A stretch of DNA of 64,000 nt from contig NZ_CP010834.1 of assembly GCF_001548675.1 (NCBI RefSeq), forward strand, positions 1,895,501 through 1,959,500, read 5' to 3'. A program made the translations under genes and the position numbers. The stretch comes from Methanobrevibacter sp. YE315 (GTDB lineage: Archaea; Methanobacteriota; Methanobacteria; Methanobacteriales; Methanobacteriaceae). Shown piece by piece: positions 17,236 to 27,338 of the stretch; within the stretch, counting starts at the first letter, position 1; each line of letters starts with the position of its first letter. Under the pieces are notes generated by a model. That model searched no databases. It was given only the letters and a program-made list of their open reading frames with translations, and had not been told where the DNA came from.

Positions 17236-18948
17236 CTATTTGATTACCATTAAAGTATCACCTGCACTGACTGCATCACCAGGTTCTATAAAGATTTCTT
17301 TAACAACACCATCAACTTCTGACTGGATATCGTTTTCCATCTTCATAGCTTCAATAACACAGATAGTAGATCCTTTTGTAACTTTGTCTCCAACATTAAC
17401 GTTGAGTTTAATAACCATACCTTGCATTGATGATGTTACTCCACCTTCAACAGGCTGGAAATTGCCTCCAGCAGTTTCTTCGATTTCCATGAACCCGGTA
17501 GGCATGATTTTAACTTCATACATGTCCCCATCAACTTCAACATTGTATTGGGTTGGAATTCCAATAGCATCATCATCACTGAATGCATGAGGCGGTTTAA
17601 GTTCTTCCTCTTCAGCTTCACCTTTAAGGAATTTTGGAGCGATAGGAGGATATAAAGCATAGGTTAATGCGTCCTCATCAGATTTGACAAAACCTTTTTC
17701 CATACCTTCAGATTTGAATTTGTCGAATTCAGGTTCTAACAAGTCTGCAGGTCTGCAGGTAATAACTTCCTCATCACCAATGATTTTTTTGGAAATTTCC
17801 TCATCTACAGGTGATGGTGGTTTACCATACATTCCTTTCATGTATTCTTTTACTTCATTTGACACTGTTTTGTATCTTTCTCCACCCAATACGTTCATTA
17901 CAGACTGAATACCAACAATCTGACTTGTTGGAGTTACAAGAGGCGGGTATCCCATATCTTTTCTAACACGAGGCATCTCTTCTAAAACATCATTATACCT
18001 ATCAAGTGCATTTTGCTCTTTGAGTTGAGAGATAAGATTTGATAGCATTCCTCCAGGAATTTGGTATAATAAAACATCTGCATCGATACTTTCAGAAATT
18101 GGGTCAAGAATACCTAAGTATTTCTCTTTAATGTCATCGAAGTATTTTTTAATATGAGCCAATAATTTTAAGTCAAGTCCTGTGTCGAAGTCAGTTCCTT
18201 GTAAAGCAGCTACCATACTTTCTGTTGGTGGTTGACTTGTTCCCCATGCTAAAGGTGAAATTGCAGTGTCTAGAATATCTACTCCAGCCTGACATGCTGC
18301 ATAATAACTAATAGGAGTCATACCACTAGTACAATGACAATGCAAATCTACAAGCAAATCAGTTTCTTCTTTTAATGCTGAAACTAAATCATAAGCTGCT
18401 GTAGGTGTAATTAAACCGGCCATGTCTTTAATGGCAACTGAATCACAATCGAGAGCTTCAAGATTCTTAGCTAAATCAACAAAATCATCTAAAGTATGGA
18501 CTGGGCTTATAGTATAACTAATGGTTCCTTGTACATGGGCGCCTTGATCTTTAGCAACTTTAATAGCTTTTTCCATGTTTCTTATATCATTTAAAGCATC
18601 AAAAACTCTAAAAATATCCACACCATTTTCATATGACTTCTCTACGAATTTTGTTACAATATCATCAGGATAATGTTTATAGCCAACTAAATTCTGTCCT
18701 CTTAAAAGCATTTGGATTGGAGTCTTATTAAATTCTGATTTTAATTGCCTTAATCTTTCCCATGGATCTTCATTTAAATATCTTATACAAGTATCAAAAG
18801 TAGCTCCACCCCAGGCTTCTACTGAGAAATACCCAACTTTATCCATTTCTTCTGCAATAGGAACCATATCTCTTGTTCTCATCCTAGTTGCAAGTAATGA
18901 TTGGTGAGCATCACGAAGTGCTGTTTCTGTAATTCTTACTTTTGCCAT
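17236..18948 (-). CDS. pycB: Pyruvate carboxylase subunit B (carboxyltransferase plus biotin carrier)
   Basis: A 570-residue subunit that transfers CO2 from biotin to pyruvate, giving oxaloacetate for the reductive TCA pathway and amino acids. The N-terminal barrel has ITETALRDAHQSLLATRMRTRDM and the metal site DLHCHCTSGM (about residue 205). The C-terminal biotinyl domain contains the EAMKMEND lysine site near residue 535. Subunit A (biotin carboxylase) is not in the window, which is usual in methanogens where the two are unlinked. A methylmalonyl- or oxaloacetate-decarboxylase alpha chain is the less likely alternative. Confidence 0.95.
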   Translation of the reverse strand: MAKVRITETALRDAHQSLLATRMRTRDMVPIAEEMDKVGYFSVEAWGGATFDTCIRYLNEDPWERLRQLKSEFNKTPIQMLLRGQNLVGYKHYPDDIVTKFVEKSYENGVDIFRVFDALNDIRNMEKAIKVAKDQGAHVQGTISYTISPVHTLDDFVDLAKNLEALDCDSVAIKDMAGLITPTAAYDLVSALKEETDLLVDLHCHCTSGMTPISYYAACQAGVDILDTAISPLAWGTSQPPTESMVAALQGTDFDTGLDLKLLAHIKKYFDDIKEKYLGILDPISESIDADVLLYQIPGGMLSNLISQLKEQNALDRYNDVLEEMPRVRKDMGYPPLVTPTSQIVGIQSVMNVLGGERYKTVSNEVKEYMKGMYGKPPSPVDEEISKKIIGDEEVITCRPADLLEPEFDKFKSEGMEKGFVKSDEDALTYALYPPIAPKFLKGEAEEEELKPPHAFSDDDAIGIPTQYNVEVDGDMYEVKIMPTGFMEIEETAGGNFQPVEGGVTSSMQGMVIKLNVNVGDKVTKGSTICVIEAMKMENDIQSEVDGVVKEIFIEPGDAVSAGDTLMVIK

Positions 18949-19137
18949 TTGATATTACACCTCTCTTAAATTTTATTTAAATAATAATCATAAATTATCC
19001 AACTTTAATATATGTTTTTTGTATTATATAAATTATTACCAAATTATCAAATATCAAACATATTCAAAAAGAACTTAAAAAAAATATTAAAAAAATACAG
19101 AAAATTGAAATAAAAAAAAGTAAAAAAAATTGAAAAA

Positions 19138-20232
19138 TTATCTTTCTAATTCGCCAGAAATGAATTTTTCAACATTTTCATATGCTTCATCATCATCAAA
19201 TTGGATTGGAGGGTGTTTCATAGTATATGAAGAAATAGAAGTTAATTGTCCACCAATACCCCTTTCTAAACCAATTTTACAACATCTGACAGCATCAATT
19301 ACACAACCTGCAGAGTTTGGAGAATCTTCAACGCTTAACCTGAGTTCAATGTTCATTGGAACATCACCAAATGTACGACCTTCCATTCTGAGGAAACATA
19401 ATTTATTGTCATTTTGCCATGGGACATAATCACTAGGTCCGATATGGATATCCCTGTCATCCATTCTTTCATTCAAAACTGATTGAACAGCTTCGGTTTT
19501 AGATTCTTTTTTGGAATCCAATCTTTCACGATTGAGCATATTTAAGAAATCAGTGTTACCACCTGTATTAATTTGATAGGTCCTGTCTAATTTTACACCC
19601 CTATCCATAAATAAACTAGCTAGTGTTCTATGTGTAATAGTAGCACCAATTTGCGCTTTAATATCATCACCAACAATAGGAATTCCTTTTTCTTTGAATT
19701 TTGCATCCCATTCATCATCGCTTACAATGAAAACAGGCATACAGTTCACATATGCAACTTCAGCATCAAGAGCACATTGAGCATAGTATCTTGCAGCCTC
19801 TTCGGAACCTACAGGCAAATAATTTACTAATATTTCAGCGCCGCTTTCTTTTAAAACTTCAACTACATCAACAGGGTCTTCATCACTTACAACAAAAGTA
19901 TAATCATCATCATAATTAGCCATATGTTCAGCAACACCATCTAAAACATGACCCATACTTACTTTAACATCATATTTAGGAATATCTTTCTGGAAAACAG
20001 TTGTACAATTCGGTTTAGCAAAAATTGCCTCATCAATAGTCTTTCCAACCTTCCTTGCATCAACATCAAAAGCTGCAACCACTTCTATGTCACTAGGTTT
20101 GTAACCTCCAATATCCCAATGCATAAGCCCAATTGCATCTTCTGGTTTTTTACCATCATAATAATGAATTCCTTGAATAAGAGAACTAGCACAGTTTCCT
20201 ATTCCAACAATAGCTATTTTTATTTTGTTCAC
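19138..20232 (-). CDS. ino1: Inositol-3-phosphate synthase (myo-inositol-1-phosphate synthase)
   Basis: NAD-dependent isomerase making inositol phosphate from glucose 6-phosphate, the head-group precursor of archaetidylinositol lipids. The 364-residue protein has the Rossmann motif GIGNCASSLIQG at residues 10-21, NYLPVGSEEAARYYA near residue 138, and the catalytic-region segment GDDIKAQIGATITHR, followed by NTGGNTDFLNML. AT-rich gaps on both sides indicate a single-gene unit. The ATG is preceded by GGTGTTATTGTG-type sequence. Confidence 0.93.
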   Translation of the reverse strand: MNKIKIAIVGIGNCASSLIQGIHYYDGKKPEDAIGLMHWDIGGYKPSDIEVVAAFDVDARKVGKTIDEAIFAKPNCTTVFQKDIPKYDVKVSMGHVLDGVAEHMANYDDDYTFVVSDEDPVDVVEVLKESGAEILVNYLPVGSEEAARYYAQCALDAEVAYVNCMPVFIVSDDEWDAKFKEKGIPIVGDDIKAQIGATITHRTLASLFMDRGVKLDRTYQINTGGNTDFLNMLNRERLDSKKESKTEAVQSVLNERMDDRDIHIGPSDYVPWQNDNKLCFLRMEGRTFGDVPMNIELRLSVEDSPNSAGCVIDAVRCCKIGLERGIGGQLTSISSYTMKHPPIQFDDDEAYENVEKFISGELER

Positions 20233-20338
20233 AATAACACCAGCTTCATAATACTAAAATAAATTTAATATAAATAAAATACTAATACTATGTTATTTAA
20301 TATACTTTATATAATTATTGTTTAAGGAAATAATTAAA

Positions 20339-21586
20339 ATGAAGAAAATCTTATTTATTGCATTTTATTACAACTATACAAATGAAATAGCCTCAAAAAG
20401 ACTGAGGGGAATTTCAAAATATTTACCGAAATACGGATTTGAACCTATAGTTATTGTTCCAAAAACATCTCATTCCACTGTGAAATTCGATAATGTTCAA
20501 GTTATTGAAACAGAATACGAAAATATGCTTTCAAAATTCATGCCTAGTAAAAAAGGAGATGGGGAAACCACATCAGATAATAAAGAAAATAAACTCATGT
20601 CCAAAGCCATTTCAATCGCGGGAGAAGTGTTCGCTTATCCTGATGGCATGAAATACTGGAAAACCCCTGCATTTAATGCCTGTTGTGAAATAATTGAAAA
20701 AGAAAACATATCCGGAATAATCTCATCATCATTTCCGATTACATCACACTTAATCGCACATGATTTAAAAGAAAAATATGATATTCCCTGGATTGCGGAT
20801 TTAAGGGACCTATGGAATCTGAATCCATATATCAACCATACTTTCATTAGAAATCATTTTGAAAAAAGACTGGAAATGAATACATTCAAGAATGTTGATG
20901 TGTTAACAACCACAACACCCCTTGCAAAAAAAGTCCTGCAAACCTTGCATCCCTCAAAAAGGATTGTTCCAATTGTTTCAGGATATGATCCAGAAGACTT
21001 TAAAAATATAACACAAACCCATAAAACCAATGAATTAACACTAATGTATGCAGGTTCACTTTATGGTGGCAAAAGAGATCCTTCAATACTATTTGAAGCG
21101 ATTAGCCAATTAATCAGTGAAAATAAAATTCCTCAAGATAAAATAATCATCAATTTCTATGGAGACACAACAAACCTCAAGGAATTATCTGAAAAATATA
21201 ATATTCCTTCAAATATAAAAATCAATGGAAAGATTAGCCACGAAGAAGTGTTGAAAAACCAAGCAAACTCAGATGTTCTTTTATTAATTTCTTGGATAAA
21301 TAAGAATGAAGAAATGTTTATTCCTGGAAAAATCTATGAATATATGGCATCTAAAAAGCCCGTGCTATCACTGGGATATAAAGAAGGCTCTCTTAAGGAA
21401 CTGATTGAAAGAACAAATATTGGTTACCACGTATCCACAGTTGAAGAAAGTAAAAAAATTATTTATGATTACTATCAAAAATATATTAATAATGAATTGG
21501 AATATACTGGAAATGAATTTGTAGAAGAATACTCGATGGAGAACACTGCAAAGAAATTTTCCGATATCTTAGAGGAAATAACATGA
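20339..21586 (+). CDS. Glycosyltransferase family 4 (GT-B)
   Basis: A 415-residue cytosolic glycosyltransferase. The N-terminal half is acceptor-binding, and the C-terminal donor half has LTLMYAGSLYGGKRDPSILFEAI and IPGKIYEYMASKKPVLSLGY, the nucleotide-sugar pocket of GT4. An upstream in-frame TTG at 20318 was rejected because AAGGAA lies properly before the ATG at 20339. It heads a plus-strand run with DGGGP synthase, a GT-C protein and another GT4; its stop overlaps the next ATG (ATGA). Sugar and acceptor are unknown. Confidence 0.87.
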   Translation: MKKILFIAFYYNYTNEIASKRLRGISKYLPKYGFEPIVIVPKTSHSTVKFDNVQVIETEYENMLSKFMPSKKGDGETTSDNKENKLMSKAISIAGEVFAYPDGMKYWKTPAFNACCEIIEKENISGIISSSFPITSHLIAHDLKEKYDIPWIADLRDLWNLNPYINHTFIRNHFEKRLEMNTFKNVDVLTTTTPLAKKVLQTLHPSKRIVPIVSGYDPEDFKNITQTHKTNELTLMYAGSLYGGKRDPSILFEAISQLISENKIPQDKIIINFYGDTTNLKELSEKYNIPSNIKINGKISHEEVLKNQANSDVLLLISWINKNEEMFIPGKIYEYMASKKPVLSLGYKEGSLKELIERTNIGYHVSTVEESKKIIYDYYQKYINNELEYTGNEFVEEYSMENTAKKFSDILEEIT

Positions 21587-22425
21587 ATCCATATATTGAA
21601 ATTTTAAGACCTGGAAATGCAATAATGGGTGCAATATCAATTATTCTAATAGCAATTATTGATAGGACAATAAGCATCCCCATAATACTTGCAATGATTA
21701 CCGTGTTTTTCGAAACTGCTGCGGGAAATGTAATCAATGATTATTTTGATTATAACATTGATTTAATTAATAAACCTGAAAGACCCCTTCCTTCCGGAAG
21801 GATTTCTTTGAAGAATGGAAGAAATTATGGTTATCTCTTATTTTTAGCCGGGACAATATGTGGATTTCTCATAAGCTATTTAACAAATAATTGGATTCCT
21901 TTTGTTATTGTGCTTATTGCAGACGTTATTCTTTATCTATATGCCTACAAACTAAAATCCACACCTCTAATTGGAAACTTGGCTGTAGGATTTATGACAG
22001 GTTTTGGATTTGTATTTGGTGGATTTTCATTGAATACCTCCGACATCATATTAACTTCAATATACTTGGGATTCTTTGCATTCGTAATGACAACAGCCCG
22101 TGAAATCATAAAAGATATTGAGGATATTGAAGGAGACCGGGCTGAAGGTGCAAAAACCTTGCCTATTCTAATAGGTGAAAGGATTCCTGCAGTAATAGCT
22201 ACAATTTTAATTATTGTTGACTGTGCATTATGTCCTATCCTATATTACAATCATATTTTTGGGGTTTATTACTTATTTGTGATAATTATTGCAGTAATTT
22301 TATTCCTTTATTCTGGAATTTCCATTTTAAAATCACAAGACAGACAGACTGCTGCAAAAGCCTCTAAAAATTTAAAAATAGGTATGTTGATAGCATTTGT
22401 GGCATTTGTATTCGGGTCCTTCTAG
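21583..22425 (+). CDS. Digeranylgeranylglyceryl phosphate synthase (UbiA family)
   Basis: Membrane prenyltransferase adding the second geranylgeranyl chain to geranylgeranylglyceryl phosphate, a committed step of archaeal lipid synthesis. The 280-residue protein has both Asp-rich motifs: NDYFDYNIDLINKPERPLPSG (first metal site, about residues 48-68) and KDIEDIEGDRAEGAKTLP (second, about 167-184). Eight or nine hydrophobic segments are visible. The first residues, MNPYIEILRPGNAIMG, are typical of the archaeal group. It sits between glycosyltransferase genes. Confidence 0.92.
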   Translation: MNPYIEILRPGNAIMGAISIILIAIIDRTISIPIILAMITVFFETAAGNVINDYFDYNIDLINKPERPLPSGRISLKNGRNYGYLLFLAGTICGFLISYLTNNWIPFVIVLIADVILYLYAYKLKSTPLIGNLAVGFMTGFGFVFGGFSLNTSDIILTSIYLGFFAFVMTTAREIIKDIEDIEGDRAEGAKTLPILIGERIPAVIATILIIVDCALCPILYYNHIFGVYYLFVIIIAVILFLYSGISILKSQDRQTAAKASKNLKIGMLIAFVAFVFGSF

Positions 22426-22473
22426 TCAAAATACCATTTAATATTTATACAATATATTAAAGAAATATAAATA

Positions 22474-24048
22474 ATGTTTGAAGATTTTGATATAAAACAA
22501 AGAGATAAATATTATTTAATATTTATAGCAATTTTTAGTACAATACTAGTTGGATATTACATCAATTTCAATAATATGATTGGTGTTTCCTGTTCTGATG
22601 TTTATGTTTACCTGCTGAATGCACTTTACTATACTGGAACTAACATACATTCCACCGGAAACATATATTTATCCCCATTGATTTGCTTTTTGACTTCAAT
22701 ATTTTTCATGTTCGGTTTTGTAGATAAGTTATCAATATTTATTGTGACTGGAGTTTTTGCAATAATCGGAAACATTGGTTGTTATCTACTGTTTAAAAAG
22801 TATTTTGATGATACATTAAGCTTAACAGGAACTATACTCTATTCAACATTTTCACTTTATTTGACATGGCTTGCAAATGGTACATTAGATATTCCCGCAA
22901 CAGGAATAATAATATGGATTGCCTTATTTACAGTGATTGCTATTAAGGAAAATCCTAAATTTTACGCATATGTAATTCCTTTAATAATGATTGGATTTTT
23001 TACAAGATACACTGTAATTTTAACAATACCTGCATTTTTACTTTATTATGTTTTGGAAAAGGGATTTACAATTGATTCTGAAGATCTAAAATACATTAAA
23101 AAAGGAATTATATTTGCTGTGTTGTTGGGCATAATCATCTTAGGAATACTTTTAATCATGGGCCATGGCCAGTTTGCGGCTGGAAGTCAGATTTCAAATG
23201 GAATTATCGGTAAAAAAGGATCAGACGGAGACCCGGCATATAATCCTGAAGTAGGTTATTATGTAGTGAATCTGCCAAACTTTATTTCAAATTCACATAC
23301 GGTATTTGATGGAAATCCTGTTTTGGAAAATCCAACCATACTTTCATGGACCATATTTGTAATATTAATCATTGGTGCAGGATTATGGTTATATGAGCGG
23401 GAATTCAAATTAGAGAAAAAAGATATTATCCCTGCAGTATTGGTTTTAATAGCCATTATCACATATACCAGGATAAGCTCAGTGATAACAACATTATTAA
23501 TTCTTATCTCATTATATCTGATTGGTAAAGATTCCCCGCATAAAGACGGATATTTCATGTTGGCCTGGATATTTTCAAATCTTATTTTCCTTAGCTATTA
23601 TGAAATTAAGGTAAACAGGTACATAATCCCAACATTTCCAGCACTGATTTTCTTTGTTCTCAGTGCAATAAATCTTATTCACAAACATGTTAAAATCAAT
23701 AAAAATATTATTCCAATTTTATTAATTGCATTATTCATAATACAAGGATTTGCTTTTACAGCGACATTTGAACCAACAAACCAGTATTCCGCTACAGAAG
23801 AAATTTCACAGTATATTATAGATCATGACCCTGATTATAAAGACAAGTTAATTGGGGTATACAATATTAGACCATATAGCTGGTGGTTAGGAGAAAACAC
23901 TGTTGGAATACCGAGCGGAAGCCAAAAAACGATTGATTCAAGTAATGTCAGTTATTATATCTCTAATCAAAAATTAGATAATTTAACAAATTACACTGAA
24001 ATAACAAATATTGACAAATTCTACCTATATAATAAAACAAGTGTTTAA
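22474..24048 (+). CDS. Multi-span GT-C-type membrane glycosyltransferase-like protein
   Basis: A 524-residue protein with about a dozen hydrophobic helices. The first extracytoplasmic loop after helix 1 holds GVSCSDVYVYLLNALYY, where the Asp is a candidate for the catalytic acidic residue of GT39/GT83-like enzymes that use polyprenyl-phosphate sugars. A short soluble C-terminal tail follows (from about residue 430). It starts 48 bp after the DGGGP synthase stop and ends one base before the next ATG. Family placement is by architecture rather than by a strong signature. Confidence 0.72.
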   Translation: MFEDFDIKQRDKYYLIFIAIFSTILVGYYINFNNMIGVSCSDVYVYLLNALYYTGTNIHSTGNIYLSPLICFLTSIFFMFGFVDKLSIFIVTGVFAIIGNIGCYLLFKKYFDDTLSLTGTILYSTFSLYLTWLANGTLDIPATGIIIWIALFTVIAIKENPKFYAYVIPLIMIGFFTRYTVILTIPAFLLYYVLEKGFTIDSEDLKYIKKGIIFAVLLGIIILGILLIMGHGQFAAGSQISNGIIGKKGSDGDPAYNPEVGYYVVNLPNFISNSHTVFDGNPVLENPTILSWTIFVILIIGAGLWLYEREFKLEKKDIIPAVLVLIAIITYTRISSVITTLLILISLYLIGKDSPHKDGYFMLAWIFSNLIFLSYYEIKVNRYIIPTFPALIFFVLSAINLIHKHVKINKNIIPILLIALFIIQGFAFTATFEPTNQYSATEEISQYIIDHDPDYKDKLIGVYNIRPYSWWLGENTVGIPSGSQKTIDSSNVSYYISNQKLDNLTNYTEITNIDKFYLYNKTSV

Positions 24049-24049
24049 A

Positions 24050-25216
24050 ATGAATATATTGCATGTAGTGCCATCATTTGCCCCTTGTTTTTCAGCAGGA
24101 GGAGTGGTAAATGCTTCTTATCAAATTGCGAAAAAACAAGTTGAAAAGGGACATAATGTTAGCGTATATACCACAGATAGTTGTCAGGAAAGATTGAAGT
24201 TTAAGGACAACTATAATGTCAATGTTGATGGAATAAATGTTTTTTATTTTAAAAATGCATCAAATAACATAAAAAATAACTTAACCATTGATACTCCGAT
24301 TAATTTGCCAAATTATCTAAGAAAAACCATAAATAACTTTGATATTATCCATATCCATGAGCATAGGCATTCACTTGCGATTGCAACACACAGATATGCT
24401 AAAAAAAATGATATCCCATATGTTTTGCAGGCTCATGGTTCTGTTCTGCCTTTTTTTCAAAAAGAAAAATTAAAGGAAATATTTGATAAAATCTGGGGTT
24501 TTGATATTTTATATGATGCAAATAAAGTCTTTGCATTAACTGATGTGGAAAAACAGCAATATTTGCAGATGGGCGTTGAAGAATCAAAAATTGAAATTGT
24601 GCCTCTTGGAATAAACCTTGATGAGTATAAAGCGCTGCCCCAAAAAGGAGCATTCAAAACCAAATATGGCATCAAAGATGATGAAAAGATAATACTGTTT
24701 TTAGGAAGAATCCATGAAATAAAGGGATTGGATTTGCTAATCAAGAGTTTTAACAAAATTCCTAACGAAAAGATTAAATTAGCAATTGTTGGCGGAGATT
24801 ATGGCTTTTTAAATCATCTCGAAAATTTGATAGAGGAATACAATCTAAAAGATAAAGTAATATTTCCTGGAGTCCTGGTTGGTGAAGCTAAAAAAGAAGC
24901 GTTGGTTGACTGTGACATATTTGTTATGCCTTCCAGATATGAATCATTTACAACCAGCGGTCTTGAGGCAATGGCATGTAAAAAGCCATTAATTCTAACA
25001 AAAAACAACCACATTTCTGATTGGGTAGATGATAATGTGGGGCTCGTATGTGATTTTGATGAAAATAATTTATCTGACTGCATTTCCAGATTAATTAAAG
25101 ATGAAGGCTTATGTGAAAAATTCGGATACAACGGTGTGCAATTAATCCAAAAAAAATATAATTGGGATATAATCGAACAGCAAATAGAATCAATCTACAA
25201 AAAATTTTTACAATAA
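24050..25216 (+). CDS. Glycosyltransferase family 4 (GT-B)
   Basis: A 388-residue glycosyltransferase beginning MNILHVVPSFAPCFSAGGVVNASYQIA, the glycine-rich N-terminal loop of GT4. The donor half has IILFLGRIHEIKGLDLLIKSF and the E-x7-E element in PSRYESFTTSGLEAMACKKP. I set the start at 24050, one base past the preceding stop, because the longer frame runs into the upstream gene. It likely acts with its neighbours on a surface glycan or glycolipid. Confidence 0.9.
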   Translation: MNILHVVPSFAPCFSAGGVVNASYQIAKKQVEKGHNVSVYTTDSCQERLKFKDNYNVNVDGINVFYFKNASNNIKNNLTIDTPINLPNYLRKTINNFDIIHIHEHRHSLAIATHRYAKKNDIPYVLQAHGSVLPFFQKEKLKEIFDKIWGFDILYDANKVFALTDVEKQQYLQMGVEESKIEIVPLGINLDEYKALPQKGAFKTKYGIKDDEKIILFLGRIHEIKGLDLLIKSFNKIPNEKIKLAIVGGDYGFLNHLENLIEEYNLKDKVIFPGVLVGEAKKEALVDCDIFVMPSRYESFTTSGLEAMACKKPLILTKNNHISDWVDDNVGLVCDFDENNLSDCISRLIKDEGLCEKFGYNGVQLIQKKYNWDIIEQQIESIYKKFLQ

Positions 25217-25284
25217 TTTAGAAACATATATAATAAAAAAAACTTAAAAATATATAACATAATAAAGTAATTAAAGAGGATAAA

Positions 25285-26820
25285 ATGAAAGTTGTATGCT
25301 GTAAGAACTGTGGTGCAAAATACCAACTCGACGATGATGATGATATCACCACCTTCGAGTGTTCTTCATGTGCAGGGGACTTAGAATACCTGGAAGAGTA
25401 TTCTAATGAAGAAACTGAGTCCAAATCATCATTTATCGATTCATTCAAGTATGACAATTCATATATTGTACAATGTCAAGATTGCGGACTAAAATACAAA
25501 ATCAAAAGTAGCGATAGCATACTTGATTATGAATGCGATAGCTGTGGCGGATCTTTAAGATATTTAGATGATGAATTAAATAAAGAATTAGATAACTATC
25601 TTGAAGAAAGACGTAAAGAGATTCAGACCATTAGAAATGAAACCCAATCTAATGAACCAACATCTGAAGAATTAAAAACAGAAGATAACAGACGCTCCTT
25701 TAAATCAATTACTAATAGACTTGAAAATTTCTTTTCAGAAGATCAAATGCTAAAAATAGCTGATGATGAGAAAAGAGAAAAAGAACTGCAAGAAGAAGAG
25801 GAAGCAGCCACTAAAACTGCAAGAACCACTATTCCAGAACCCGTTTTATCAAGATTTGGTAAAGAATTTGCTGTTCCAAAAACTAATGACTATAATATCC
25901 TAAAGAATTTCCTTAAAGATGAATTCTTAAAAGGAATGAAAGTATATTATCCTGAAAATCAAAAAGCTTCAACTAAAGAAAGTTTGCTTGAAAGAATTAG
26001 TTTTAAAGAACCTAATGAAAGACCAGTAGTACCTAATGATTATGCGGTTATTGGTGAAGATTTCAACTTTGATTTCCAAAATCTAAACACAAATAATGCT
26101 GTTATCATCATAGGAGTAATTATTTTTGTTTTAAGTATAATTGAAATTTTAGTCATTAATAGTGGTGTCGGTGTTGTTGCTTTATTTATAGGAGTAATTA
26201 TCTTATGTTATGGAATTTATAAAACTAAAGACTTCAAAGAAAGTGAAGAAAGAACAAGAATTATCAGAGAACACTTGTTAACACTTCCTGAAGAGTATTA
26301 CGTATTCTATAATGTTAAAACTCCTACTTCCAATTCTGGTATTAATCACGTTGTTGTAGGTCCAACTGGAATTTATGCATTACTTTCTCAAAAATATAAT
26401 CCTAAACTTAGATTAGAGTCAGAAAATGAAAACTTGAATCTAATCGGGTCTAGTGAATTAGATGAAGATAAAATTGAAGAAGTACCAGTCTCTGGAAATA
26501 GCAGGAGATTTAGATACACAACCAAACAAGCTAAATTTTCACAGGACAACAAAATCAAGCAAAAAGCTTTAAGTTTAGGTGAGGATTTAATAAACTTCCT
26601 CAATGACAACAATATCAGGAACTGTTTTGTAGAACCTTTAGTTGGCTTCATAAACAATGAAGTTGTTGTTATAAATCTACCATTGACTGATGAAGATTTA
26701 TTCATTGAAGAATTATTAAACAAGATCCAAACTACTACAATTAAATTAGATTCTGAAACAATCGACAAATGTGCTGTTTTACTTAACAACTACGCTGCAG
26801 ATTGTTCTTCAGAAATTTAA
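25285..26820 (+). CDS. Membrane protein with two N-terminal zinc ribbons and a NERD-like domain
   Basis: A 511-residue protein of unusual layout. Two Cys4 ribbons lie at the N-terminus: CKNCGAKYQLD with CSSC, and CQDCGLKYKIK with CDSC. A long charged, Glu-rich and probably helical region (residues 95-190) follows, then two adjacent transmembrane helices (about 272-315). The C-terminal domain has NVKTPTSNSGINHVVVGPTGIYALLSQKY, resembling the nuclease-related NERD fold. The NERD catalytic residues are not clearly complete (GINHVVVGP, where the family usually has an Asp). AGAGGA precedes the ATG. Function unknown. Confidence 0.6.
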   Translation: MKVVCCKNCGAKYQLDDDDDITTFECSSCAGDLEYLEEYSNEETESKSSFIDSFKYDNSYIVQCQDCGLKYKIKSSDSILDYECDSCGGSLRYLDDELNKELDNYLEERRKEIQTIRNETQSNEPTSEELKTEDNRRSFKSITNRLENFFSEDQMLKIADDEKREKELQEEEEAATKTARTTIPEPVLSRFGKEFAVPKTNDYNILKNFLKDEFLKGMKVYYPENQKASTKESLLERISFKEPNERPVVPNDYAVIGEDFNFDFQNLNTNNAVIIIGVIIFVLSIIEILVINSGVGVVALFIGVIILCYGIYKTKDFKESEERTRIIREHLLTLPEEYYVFYNVKTPTSNSGINHVVVGPTGIYALLSQKYNPKLRLESENENLNLIGSSELDEDKIEEVPVSGNSRRFRYTTKQAKFSQDNKIKQKALSLGEDLINFLNDNNIRNCFVEPLVGFINNEVVVINLPLTDEDLFIEELLNKIQTTTIKLDSETIDKCAVLLNNYAADCSSEI

Positions 26821-26846
26821 TTTCTTTTTTTATTTTTTTAGATATC

Positions 26847-27338
26847 ATGATTATCAACAATATTAAGAAAAAATTATATCTCCATAGATGTAAAAGAGTT
26901 GCTAAACAATGTGGCGATAACCTCAAAGTAAATGGTGAAAGCTATGTTACACCGAATACTATTTTAGGCAACAATGTTAATTTTAATGGAATGAAAATAC
27001 AAGGATTCGGCAACGTAGTTATTGGAGACAATTTCCACTCAGGCATTGATTGCATGATAATAACAAGCATCCACAACTATGATAATGGAAACGCCATACC
27101 TTATGATGACACAGTAATTTCAAAAGATGTGATAATCGAAGACAATGTCTGGCTTGGAAATAGGGTCATCATTTTGCCTGGAGTAAAAATTAGCGAAGGA
27201 GCAATTATTCAAGCCGGAAGTGTTGTTGTAAATGATATCGAAAAATGTGCAATAGTTGGGGGCCATCCCGCTAAAACCTTCAAGTACCGTGACATAGAAC
27301 ACTATGAAAAATTAAAAAAGGAAAAAAAATTCCATTAA
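26847..27338 (+). CDS. Hexapeptide-repeat (left-handed beta-helix) acyltransferase
   Basis: A 163-residue O-acyl/acetyltransferase-like protein. Hexad repeats run through NTILGNNVNFNGMKIQGFGNVVIGDNFHSGIDC. The catalytic-type His and loop follow in SIHNYDNG and then DVIIEDNVWLGNRVIILPGVKISEGAIIQAGSVVVNDIEKCAIVGGHPAKTF, the standard end of the family. I used the ATG at 26847; the longer frame starts within the upstream gene. Its position facing the nonulosonic-acid operon suggests it acetylates a surface sugar, which is inferred. Confidence 0.88.
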   Translation: MIINNIKKKLYLHRCKRVAKQCGDNLKVNGESYVTPNTILGNNVNFNGMKIQGFGNVVIGDNFHSGIDCMIITSIHNYDNGNAIPYDDTVISKDVIIEDNVWLGNRVIILPGVKISEGAIIQAGSVVVNDIEKCAIVGGHPAKTFKYRDIEHYEKLKKEKKFH

